From Sphacelaria rigidula (lineage: Eukaryota; Phaeophyceae; Sphacelariales), in contig CAXNAA020000282.1 of NCBI GenBank assembly GCA_964200075.2, forward strand, positions 1-23,172: a stretch of DNA of 23,172 bases, in the 5' to 3' direction. The translations under genes were made by a program, and so were the position numbers. The notes beneath the pieces are model-generated. The model was given only the letters and a program-made list of their open reading frames with translations. It had not been told where the DNA came from and searched no databases. Of this stretch, positions 1 to 10,936 are shown one piece after another; the stretch's first letter is position 1; each line of letters starts with the position of its first letter.

Positions 1-2006
1 GTTATTCCGATCTAACCCGAGAATCAGGCGGTGTATGGCCATTTTTTTTGTGACAATTTTAGCTGGTTTTTTGGGGGGGGGGCTATCGTAGAAAGTGTCG
101 AGTGAAATTGGGTGGTTGTAAAAAAAAAAACGCTCACGAACGACTTCTTTTTTGCTCAGCACACGTTCGTCTGCCGCAACTCTTTTCGTACAGTCACTCG
201 GATACTGCAATGGGTTCAGAATTCAGACGTGGTACGGATGAGAAATCTTCGGGGTTATAGCTAGCGTCAGGATTGGCGAAGGGTTTCTCGGGTTTGACTG
301 TGGTTTGTGCCTGGAATAGAGTACCATTTTTCAGATATGCTGGATTCTCACTATTTTGAGTACGTAGTATACCAGAGTATTGTACCGAGACTATCGACCC
401 CTCCAAATCCAGAGTCTTCCAGAATACCTCGAATACTCGACTGCCCAAAATACTAGCTTATTCTAGAGTTACCTAGACCGCTCGATCGCCCAAAATACGG
501 AGTAATTCAGAGTACCTGACTACTCGATTACTGAAACTACGGGGGAAACATAATATACCCGGAGTAATCAACTGTCGGAAGTGCTGTGCAATTCTGAAGG
601 TACCTGGAGTGTTGGCTCCCTCAAAAGCACAAAAGCATTCCGGGGCACCTGGAGTGTGGACGATCTAAATTTCTCGGACTCCGACTCTACCCTACCTTAC
701 TCTACACACCTTTTGTGTTTGTACAAGGGGCGGGAAAGGAGGACGTCAACGGCTACGATTGCGGTCACAACGTACGGTTAGGTTCTGGAGAGGTACGGAT
801 ACGAGGGTGGGAATATGACCAGGGTTGCGGTTGTAGTATAGCGGTTGTAGATCTCAGCCTTTTCGAGGGTTGGTCCTTGGTATTTACTTCGGCCAATAAA
901 AATAAAAATAAAACACGTACACAGCTTCGGCGCAAACGTGCTGCTGTGGAACGTGATCCGTAGGGTCAAACTTTTGTTCAAAAAAAAATAAAACATCGCA
1001 CTTTCTTGTTTTGGCCGTTGTTGCATCGCGGTTCCGACTTGCAAACGTTGTGCTTGTTGTGGCTACATGCTGCAATACTACGAGGTGCCTACGAAACCAA
1101 TGAAGGCAACGCTAGTATCACTGGAAAGCTCAGCGTGGCAGCTACCCCAGGGTATGGCGATTATATGTTTCACGAATACGTACTGCTCTCGTGGCGAGTC
1201 ACGACAAAAACAAAATGTCCCAGTTTTGAAAGTCTGGGACTATTTTTTCCCCAAGTCAGCATGCAAAACCAGTTCCGATGGAGAGCCCGAGCCAAAACGC
1301 GATACTCTCTGGTTTCTGGTTTGTGTACTCGCAGCCGCCTGCGAAATGTGGGGGATTGAGGTCGACCACCGTCATAGAAGCAGCCTACAGCAGGGGGATG
1401 CCGAGCTGTCAGATAAATTACACTACAAACCCTCTGTTTTGTGCTTTATGGGGGGTAAAAAACTCCCATGTCCCGCTTAGCGATCCTTGGGAGAATGACC
1501 TGCTGTCAGTATGCTCACGCCATGGACCGCGCAGCTCGGGCTGCACACAGTTTGAAAGGTAAATTCCCTTGACAGAGTCAACGGGAGATAAGGCAAGGCT
1601 CTAGGGCTCGGCCCTGCCCGGCTACGGCAAGTGTCGGAGACAAAGAGACGGAAGGTACGCAGACAGCCTGCCCTCTCGAAAGCATCGCGTAATGAAATTA
1701 ATTCGCTTCACTTGTTTTATTTATTAATTCCCTCATGAAGTGATTTTGATGCATTGATTGTCTCTCATCAGCTTTTATAATCAGCTGCGGATCCGGCCCG
1801 CGATCACAAGAAAAGGCGTGCCTGAGATACCTGAAGGAAAGCACTTGTTGAAGGAAATTCGACAAAAAGGGAGTAAGGATATACAAAACTTTGCAAGTGC
1901 TCACCTTGTATGCAGCATTACTTAGTAAACGGTTCCGGCTGAGGTCAGGGTTGTGAATAAACGTGCATCACGGACTGACCGACGGGACGGATTGACCGAA
2001 ACTAAC
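1..2006 (-). other. Intron 12 of the RecQ4 gene (incomplete) or region beyond; no exon recognised
   Basis: I looked on both strands for coding of helicase motifs V and VI (the VATVAFGMG and GRAGRDG types) and found none. Short open frames at 1006-1480 (+) and 1698-1904 (-) show no family resemblance. The stretch is lower in GC than the exons. A degenerate tandem repeat lies near 370-720. Confidence 0.5.
370..700. repeat. Degenerate tandem repeat, units about 45-85 bp
   Basis: Recurring words AGAGT(A/T)CCT, CTCGA, GCCCAAAATAC and GGAGTAATT appear in the same order at about 371-510, then more loosely with TACCTGGAGTGT and CACCTGGAGTGT to about 660. The units have diverged, so their boundaries are approximate. 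Confidence 0.4.
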
Positions 2007-2153
2007 CTCCATGATACGCAACGGCTCTATGACCGTCCCCCTGCAGCAACGAAGACAACGCCTCCGCCGTCAATTGTCGCCACACGTACACCACCACGGA
2101 ACCCTTGTCGAGCGGCGGCTCCTGGAGCAACTTAGACAGCGTGTCACGCTTGT
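2007..2153 (-). CDS. RECQL4: RecQ4 exon 12: start of helicase lobe 2 (motif IV)
   Basis: 147 bases. The acceptor is CACAAAATAG and the first two bases complete an Asp codon from exon 11. It encodes DKRDTLSKLLQE, then GSVVVYVWRQLTAEALSSLL (motif IV, like the SIIIYCNRR..TERIAALL of RECQL4), and HRAVAYHGG, the family's AYHAG element. The donor GGAG|GTTAGT leaves one base; reading on would reach a stop at once. The frame is open upstream to beyond 2271, so an earlier start is possible. The next exon is not seen in 1-2006. Confidence 0.87.
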
Positions 2154-5100
2154 CTATTTTGTGGTCAAAGAGGCGGGGCAGCGCAAGCGATCCGGAGGGG
2201 CACGAGGAAGGAGACGTGTGAAGGTGGCCTATGATTCGATATAAGGGAGCATACCGCAGACACTGCGACAAGGACGGCTAAATCAAAAACTTTCAAATTC
2301 AAGCGAAGGGTTTGCCACGAGAGCGTGTATCGAAACACCTGAAGAAAAACATAGCCTTCTTAAAAAACACACACATAAACACACAATGACGGCTACTGCG
2401 TAGTTTTTGTTACAAAACCTTGAGAGTAACTCAACTTCAACGCTTCCGTAGTACAAAGTCGCCAACGCGAAATAATATGGACAACGTTTTTTTCGCAAGT
2501 TGAACAACTCCGTTCAATCTCCGAAAAAAAAAATGAAGATGTATACTTGTATCGAAGACGAGAAATGGTACTGACCATCGTCCGACAGCATCCTGAGCAC
2601 CTTGACCTCCAAATTGGGCCGGTCCCATGATCCCACCCTCACCCCTTCGTCGGGGATCCTTAGCACCTTGCAAATATCCTTGGTGACCGCCTTGCTAGCG
2701 GTAGCCGTTAGCGCCAGCACTCCATCGGGACGCAGCAGCTACGTAGGGAGACAGGAGGAAAAAAGGGGGGGGGGGGGAGAGGGAGGGACGAAAAAGGTCT
2801 AGCTTGGTTTACGAACTATAAATTGTCTTACCGCGACAATAGAGAGCTTCGGAAAACGCTTTTTGTCATTTCAGAGTGCAAATACCTCAGGATCAGAGTG
2901 TAAAGAAAAATGATTTCCCCCCTCTGTCAAATGTGGCATCTCCTCAACTTTTTTTCGATGATTATTAATTTCATTTTATTATGCACTCTGATCCTGAGAT
3001 ATTTGCACTCTGACTTGACAAAAAGGCTTTTTCCAAATCTCTCTAATGTGGTAGACTCCGAGATGATGTCTGCAAGAGTAGGGGTGTACTCATGATCATA
3101 CATGCCATAGTCATGAGACCATCGACCCTGCGAGAGTAGGGGGGGGGGGGTGTACTCATGATCATGCTTGCCATAGTCATCAGACCATTGACCTCGCAGT
3201 AGGGGGGGAATCCAAGACCATTCGCACAGCTTAGAAAAAGCCACCACCAGAACAACAACGACAACAACAACAACAACCACCACCACCACCACCACCACCA
3301 CCATGATCATGAAACCGACATCGAGCTCAAAAAAAAAACACGCGACACACACACACGCCTGAGTCAAAAACCCTCACACACCTTGCAATAAAAAAAAGCG
3401 ACCGTACATGTTCCCGCTCAACAATTACGCAACCAACTGCATCGTGGTGCTACAAATTCCCTTCATTTACATCTTACCCGCGTGGCGTCTACTGCAACCT
3501 CCTGTCCCAAATATTCCGCACCACTCTAACCCAAACAGCACGGCATTTAGATTTGTCTCGAAAAACAAACACTTGTCCGCCAACACCAACACCAACACCA
3601 ACGCCAACGCCAACACCATTAACACCCCCCCCCCGTCAGGGCGCGCGGCAGCTTTGCGCGTTACGTGTTCGCGATGGAAACAGGAGAAGGCATTGCATGG
3701 CGACTACTCCGACATGCGCGACCACAACCCAAGTACAAAGGACCGTACCTCGATGGTCTGCCCCAATCTGAGGTAAGACGGTCGGAAATTGTGGGACCAT
3801 TGGGACACGCAGTGGGCCTCGTCTACGCACAGCAACGACACGGGCGGCAGCGCTCCCGGCGTGGACGCCAGTCGGCGGAACGACGGCGAACACAGCTTCT
3901 CCGGCGACAGAAACAGCACCTGGAAGAACCAGCCCACCGACAAGAGAGCACCGACACGCCAGACACCCAACGTTGAAAGGGGGACGTGCGCGAGGGTGGG
4001 AGGGTGGGGAACGGGGGAGGGGGAGGATGGGGGAAGGGTAAGGGGAGTGTACGCTCGCGTCACGTAGGACGTTTTACCGATACACGGCACGGTCTTGAGG
4101 AAGCCGGCGTGTTGATGAAGGGTGTTTCTTTCTCGAAGAGGGGAACAAATGAAACGGGCACCAGCTGATACAGATGACAATTATTCATCAACCGGACGAA
4201 CACGTGGCAAAAAACGCGGTAGACACAGTACAGCGGGAGGGTGAAGGGCATAAGAGCGCACGCGGAGAGGAAAAGAGAAAGGCAGGAGGGGGCAAGAGAG
4301 GAAACAGGTAAACTCTCCGGGGAATGGAAAGTATTTTCACCTTTATTCGGCCCGCCCTCAAGTCTCGAACGGTGCGCGCTACCTCCCGCAGGCCGCCGTG
4401 ACTACCGCTCAGCGAAGCGGCGGGCAGCTGAGGCGGGAGATTGGCCATCTGGTCTTCCATGAGGGACACCAACGGCGACACTACCACCTGTGAATATCAA
4501 GGTCGAGCGCGTCGCCGTAGGGTTCATCCCCGGGATGAAAGCGTGGGGGATGAGAGCCGGACCATGGGGTCCATCGTGAGCAAGGGACCCCAACCAGTGA
4601 CAACTGCAAGAGCCTGTAGCGAATACTGACACGAAGTAAATAAAATAAAGCAACCATCAGGATGTTTAAAACTATATACTCCGGGCGACTACAGCAGCAA
4701 CGGTAAATATTCTCAGATTCACGTGCATGTAGTGGAATGACAGACGAAAAAGAACTGGCGCTACAAACAGCGCAGCAGTGAGATATCTCACCGTGATCCC
4801 GGGTAACAGCAGCGCCGGCAGCTGGTACGTCAAGCTCTTGCCCGTCCCCGTCGCCAACACCAGGAGGCTGGGGAGGCCCGCCAGCGCCCTTTCGATTCCC
4901 CACTCCTGCCCGTCCCGAAACGACTTGTGCCGGAACACCTTTCGGAGCGCGGATGCCGGGGTAAGAGGCCCTTCGTCTTCCTCGTGCTCCTCCGTCCCGT
5001 TGTCATCATCACCATCTTCATCGTCATCGTCATCATCGTCGTCTTTCTGGTGCCGGCCCCGTCCCCGTTGCGTGCGGCCTCGCTGACTAAGGGCGTTGCC

Positions 5101-8056
5101 ACCAGCATCGCCGTCGTCCGAGGAGCATGCCAGGGAACCCCTACCGGTCCGCTGTTTACGGGGGGCGCGTGCTCGTTTCGGACTACGGCCGGCCGATGTA
5201 CCTGCCGTGGCCCCAGTTCTCCTGCCTCGTTTTCTTCCACCGCGGCCATCAATGGGCTTGGGTTTGGTGGGATCTGCGCTGTCACGCCCCGCCTCTCGTC
5301 CGTTGTTCACTCCTGAATCATAGTCGTCACTATCTTCACTTCTACCTCCACCATCACTTTCATCATCGACGTCATCATCGTCTGTACCTACAAGGGCATC
5401 GCTGCCATCCTCTTCGACATCAGAGTCGCTGTCAGAATCGGACTCCACGAGGCTAGCCCACGCCGGCTCGTCATCGTCGTCGCCCCCACCGCCATCGCTC
5501 TCCTCGTCCTCGCCCTCCTCTTCCTCGCCGTCGTCCTCTCCTTGCCCCCCTCCACTACCCTCCGACTCTCTCGACGCCGACCCCGCCGCCCGCCGTATCT
5601 TTCCAGTTCTGTCTCTTTCGGCACCGGTGTCATCTTCACCACCTCCGTCACCACCGCTTCCACCGCCACTGCTTCGTCTTGAACGCGAGGCCGCCACCGC
5701 ACCAGTGCACGACGATGCTCGCGTCAACCGCCTGGACTTCCTGCTATTGACCACAGCGGGTCCCCCGCCAGCCCTACTCCCGTCCTCGGCAGACTCTCCA
5801 CTTGATTCCTTGCCTTCATCCGGCACCGCCGCCGCGGCCGCGGCCATCGCAGTCTTGAGCCTCCTTCCACTGTTGTCGATGCCATCCTTACGACAGCCTT
5901 CACCATCCATGATTGTCTTGTCCGGAGCTTCCTTCCCAAGCGACGGCACGGCCGAACGATCCCCCGTTGCGGTGCAATCCGCACTTCCGGTGCAATTCAC
6001 ACTGGCGGCACGACTCAGCGTTTCGGATAGCTTCGGCGCGTTGTCTGCAGCGTCGAAAGCAAACTCGAAGCCGTCGCTGCTATCATCATCGCCCTCACCA
6101 CTGTCACTGTTGCTGCTGCTGCCATCGGCGCCGCCGCTCTTCGTGGCGCTCCCGGAGTTCTTGTTAGGAGCGGCTTTGTGATTTCCAGCGGCCGCGGTGG
6201 CGGCGGCTGGGACTACCATGCCCGTGCAGGCCGTACGGGGAATAGTGTCGGTTGTCTCTAGCTCGGAGGTGGCGTGATTGACCTGCGCATTATATCGGAG
6301 GACCAAAAACACCGGCAGGGAGAAAGAGAAGAGAAGAGAAGAGAAGAGAAGAGAAGAGAAGAGAAGAGAAGAGAAAAGAGAGAAAAGAGACGGTTGCCGG
6401 GGGGTGACATGAAGGAGAGGGGATTCCCTGTGCTGCTATGCAACGCAAACTTGTCGGTGCTGCAAATGTACGGGTACCTGCGTAGTAGCATCGAGCGTTG
6501 ACCAAGTCGAAACTCTTTATAAATTTGGGGCAGACGCACTCGATCTCTCGGAGAAAAACACTCGACTGCTACTTTAACCCTCATCATCTCGTCAAGACTG
6601 CGAAGGGGACAAGGTGCTCCCAAACGGTTGTGTGTGTACTGCTATACTCACCAGCCGCTGGACAAGATCATCCTTCTTGCCTCCCCGTCCTAGACCGCGC
6701 TTCTTTAGCTCCTGCAAAAAACAGCCACAACGGCAAAACGCGCAGTCATCTGTCTCTCGGTTCTCTAAACCCGAGTAATTAGGTACCTGTACTCTCAAGC
6801 CAAGAAGTTTTGGCCATCATATGGGATTCACAACCACTACACTGTAGCCAAGTTATCAAGACTGGTCATACACGATCAAAATCATTCGAAATCACATACT
6901 AACTCGTCGTTTGTATCCCGGTACTGCTAACCCAAGTAATTAGGTATCTAGGAGTCTGACGTCAGGCTGTTCCGACGCTGTCGTCAAGTGATTACGCAAT
7001 CTTGAAGAAAATAGCAACAGGATCACCTCTCACTAATGGCTGGCACTCGACGAGAGAGAGGCACGCACGGTCCGACAGGGGGCAAAGAAGGCGTGGCCGC
7101 ACAACGTTTATTTTTTTTATTTTTTCAGCCTTCATACGACGTCGCCGATAGTTCTGTCATTCTCAGACCAAACTTCCCGGGGTCGCTTGCTTAGTGAGAA
7201 CGACCACGCACATAGCATACACACACGCTGGAGCATGACAAACATACACACCTTCTTCAGCTCCGCAATGGGAAGTTTTCGGAATGTGTTGCTCCACAAA
7301 GCCGCCTTACGGTCCCTCCACTCCTCCGTCGTCTCCTCAAGAGTCAACTCTGACAGCACCAGCGCTGGGTTATCTTCTGCCCACATAAAGAAGTCACAGC
7401 CCTCTCCTGGTACATGAAACAGCAGGGGGGGGGGGGGGGGGGGGGGCTTCAAGCTAACTTACTCGCAGCTAGAGCCATGGACCCCCCCCCCCGCAAGAGA
7501 GGNNNNNNNNNNGCTTTCAAGATGCGATACAAGCAAAATAACCCATACAAGAGAACGTCTGGGGGTGGGGGGGGCGCGACGGAGGTACTCATTCAATGCT
7601 TGCCTAGATAATCGTCATTGACCACGCATCCCTTTCGAGACGGAAAAGCGGATCAAGGGTGGTGGTGGCGGGGTGTACTCATTTGTTGCTTGCCTTGGTT
7701 ATTTGACCATTGTCCACGCATCCCCTGCAAGACGGAGCACCGTTCCTACTCCTGATAGAGGGGGAGGGGAGAAATGGCGTAGTTCAGAGCACAGCATTCT
7801 TACGCTTCTACCGTGGCTTGGCAAATCCCCCCTCCCTCTCCTACGAGACTGCGACTGTGATCTGAAAAGCCCGGTTTGTTTCATCACTGCCGTACCTCAA
7901 GCTTCTCTTTTCAGGGGAAAGGAGCGACGACCAGGCCTACCCGAAGTCTCAAAACACATGTACCACGCATATATATACCGGGGGAGAGATGGATTGATGC
8001 CTTGAGACCACGGACTCATCCCGAGGAAGGGGAAGGGTTCGAAGTACGACCAACGA

Positions 8057-8089
<33 letters not shown>

Positions 8090-10882
8090 CGTGTATCATC
8101 TTGAATAAAAAACACTAATTTATACTTCGTATATATAAAACGGCTTGTAATTTCCGACACGGCTTCAGACATTTTTGGAACGATTATAATTAAATAATTA
8201 AATTAATGCTTGTTTGTTTGGGGGTGGGATGGGAATGTTGGGATGGTGAATGATTTTGATTTTTTGGGCAAGGGGAAAACAATATGTCGGGGTGTCTGAT
8301 ATTTACCGGTGGCATTGGTTTGAAAATTAGGACGAACCCATTACACGCCCAACGGCTCTCTAGTCGGGATTCACCACTCCTACGACAAAATTCGGAAGAC
8401 GGCGACGACCGAGGGCCGACTCCAACGACCAAACTTGGAAGATGGTGACGACGAAGGCCCAACATTATCGACACTGTGTTTTGGGAGATGTCTGAATTTC
8501 TCGGGACTGGCGAGCAAAGTACTTGATGACTCTAACGCCACGGCATACGCACGGAGAGGCTATCCGAAGTGCTGCGTTGCAGTCCGAACTTATTTCGGAT
8601 TTCTCCGGAGCTTCACTTCGGAGAAAAAAAACCCGACCTCTCCGTTTTCAGAGAAGTCTGAACGCCAAGTACGGAAAGGCTGAGAAAGTTTCCGAGATCT
8701 TCGAAAAAATGTAGTCTATGTCATAAGGCCCATTATTATCGACACTGTCTTTTCCGAGATGTCAATCATTTCTAGACTTTTCGGACGCAGCGTTCAGATT
8801 TCTCTGAAAACGAAGAAGCGGCTGGATTTTCTTCCTCCGAAGTTTCGCTTAAAATCCGAAGTTATTTCGGAATGCAACGCGGCACTTCGGATAGCTGCCC
8901 TGTGTATACGCCGTGGCGGTCGCAAGCGTTCGAGAGGTGTAAGGTACCTTGCTTGCCAGTCGCGAGAAATTCAGACACCTTTGAAAACACAGTATCGATA
9001 GTAATGGGCCTGATGGAGGGTTTCGGAAATCGCTTTTTTTGCTATTTTCAATTAAAGTGCAAATGTCTCAGGATCAGAACGTAACGAAAAATCATTTTCC
9101 CCCTCCGTCAAATGTGGCATCCACTCAAAAAAAAATCGATAACGTTTTTTTTTTTTTTTTTTTTTTTTATCCTTAGATTTTTTCCCTTTAAAATACCAAA
9201 AACTTTTGTTTTTTCCGAAACTCTCTAATAATGGGTCTAAGAGTCGACTCCAGCGACTTCAATCGTAGGATGGCAACGACGAAGAGTTGACTCTAACGAC
9301 TATATTCGGGAAAGCGACGACAGAGAGCCCACTTCAACGACTACTACATGCGCAAAAAAAAGCGACAAGGAAAGTTGGCGACTACTAGCCCCACGACTTT
9401 CACTCGTGGTCGTTAGACGTGTGGACACTTCCAACTTCCATGAACATTCTTGGAACGTTCCATTTTTTACACTCATTTTTGCACGTAGGTCTCACTTTTC
9501 TGGTGCTCAAAACGACGCCAGCATTCAGCCCTCGCCAACGCCGCGACGTGGTGGAAAGTGTGGAAACTCCGTCGACGACGACTTCGAACAGTTTGTGTGT
9601 TTGAGTTTTCGACTATTTTTTGGCACCATATCAGTACAGTTCGTTGTATATCACCACCCTGAATGCCGGTTCCCGGCGAGAAGTTCTATGGCCCCGAAAT
9701 GTCATCATCCAGAGGTCGGATTATATAGACCGCCGCCTTGCGAACAATTGAGGAGTGGGTGTAGTGCAAGCAAGAGGGGGACTTCTCTTACTAGACCTTT
9801 GGCAGAAATCCGAGCACCACCGCTTGAATATTTCCTGTTTCTCAGGGTACATGGTACAATATTAACAAAAGTAAAATAAATAAATAAAATGAGAGAGAAA
9901 GAGAGAGGGAGAGACGCAAGGAGGAACAGACGAGAAAAGTCTCGCGAGTTGGTCGGGGCGTGGTGAAACAAAAGAAAATAAGATCTACCAAAGAGAAGAA
10001 GAAGACGAATATGAATACCAAGCGAGAGATGAACAATATCTTTGTGGAATGTTCACGAACGTTCCGCTACCGTGGCTGGTCGAAACCCTTTACAGTACAT
10101 GCGAACAGCTCAGCCTGAATTGTTTTTTCATTTGACCCTGTCACAGTTACTAGGCGCTGTGATTGCCCCGACGCGTCCGTTCAACGTTGTATCGCCCCAG
10201 ATGAACAGGATCGGTTGGTGAGTACCCAATGACTTCCCTTCACTTCGCCGTGATAGTTCTGAACACCAGAAAAACACGACGACTACGCGCGGAGCAGGCA
10301 GGCAGGCGCACCGAGACGCTTTCCATGTCATCATCCGGAACAAATCGCGCGTCACGGTTTGAATTTATAACTCAAATGGTCTTCGGTTACATGCCATACG
10401 TGTCTAATTTTTCATCACGGTGTATTCGCGTAGCAACTCATAAAAGTTCGACGAAAAAAAACGACGATGCTGAGGAAAAAGAGAAAGGAGCACTGGGTTT
10501 CCTTGACAGGGATCGTAGACATTGATCATCTTGGTATTTTTTAGGGACTTTGATCACCACGACCGGGAAAAAAAAATCACGGCGCCATGCAACTTCTCCG
10601 AATCCTTGAAAACAACCTGCCGCTGATCTGGATTCAGCGATATTTGAGCCTTCTTCGACGCTCAAGGGATCAACGATGTCTCGGAAAAAACAATAGATGA
10701 ATCTTGGCTGACCATCTCGAGAGACCTCGGTACAGTACCTCGGGGCAGGCTGCAAGCGTAAAATTTCCGTCCCTTGTTCAGGCCCGTTTTTCGAACCGTC
10801 AGCAGTTTCCCCGCGCGCTGGTGCTGCGCGCACCTGGGCGCCAGTCTCACGAACAGTTCCTCCTCTTCCCGAGCGTTCCTGA

Positions 10883-10936
<54 letters not shown>

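Larger units (their letters stand above)
2739..3748 (-). other. Intron 10 (1010 bp), repeat-rich
   Basis: Holds a foldback element (2841-3044), two tandem head fragments of the GTACTCAT repeat (3084-3200), a CAA/CCA microsatellite (3241-3303) and an AACACC microsatellite (3580-3634). No coding exon seen. Confidence 0.75.
8369..9370 (+). repeat. Minisatellite of about 43 bp, interrupted by inverted-repeat elements
   Basis: Units at about 8369-8412 and 8413-8455 (43 bp), then, after an inserted block, 9241-9283 (43 bp), 9284-9324 and 9325-9370. The shared pattern is GAGxCGACTCCAACGAC, a variable middle, then GGxAACGACGAA. The inserted block (8456-9240) carries no such units. Confidence 0.7.
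7407..10738 (-). other. Intron 5 (about 3.3 kb, contains an assembly gap), splitting the GRF finger
   Basis: Lies between the third and fourth zinc-ligand codons. It contains a long G-tract (7424-7446), a 10-N gap (7503-7512), two fragments of the GTACTCAT repeat (7584-7741), an (AT)n(AG)n run (8056-8089), a 43-bp minisatellite split by inverted-repeat elements (8369-9370) and a poly-T run near 9144-9168. About 9400-10730 shows short open frames only, with no recognised product. Confidence 0.8.

Noticed and set aside
1067-1480. 137-codon open frame on the plus strand
   Set aside because: Overlapped by other open frames of similar length on the same strand; no family resemblance and no splice or promoter support. 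Probably intronic.
1698-1904. Minus-strand frame after a good-looking acceptor (CTTTCCTTCAG) as a possible RecQ4 exon 13
   Set aside because: In the phase required by exon 12 it meets a stop after 16 codons, and neither that frame nor the long open frame resembles helicase motif V.
2927-3367. Minus-strand frame with poly-Val and repeated MIMSTP words
   Set aside because: Translation of the CCA/CAA microsatellite and of two tandem copies of the dispersed repeat, not a protein.
5627-6181. 184-codon plus-strand open frame
   Set aside because: Antisense shadow of RecQ4 exon 8; its Ser/Pro/Leu runs are the complement of the Gly/Asp/Ser codon repeats.
10438-10929. Minus-strand frame starting in poly-Cys/Val
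   Set aside because: Translation of the (TG)n tract followed by the wrong frame of exon 5; the GRF finger is in the neighbouring frame.
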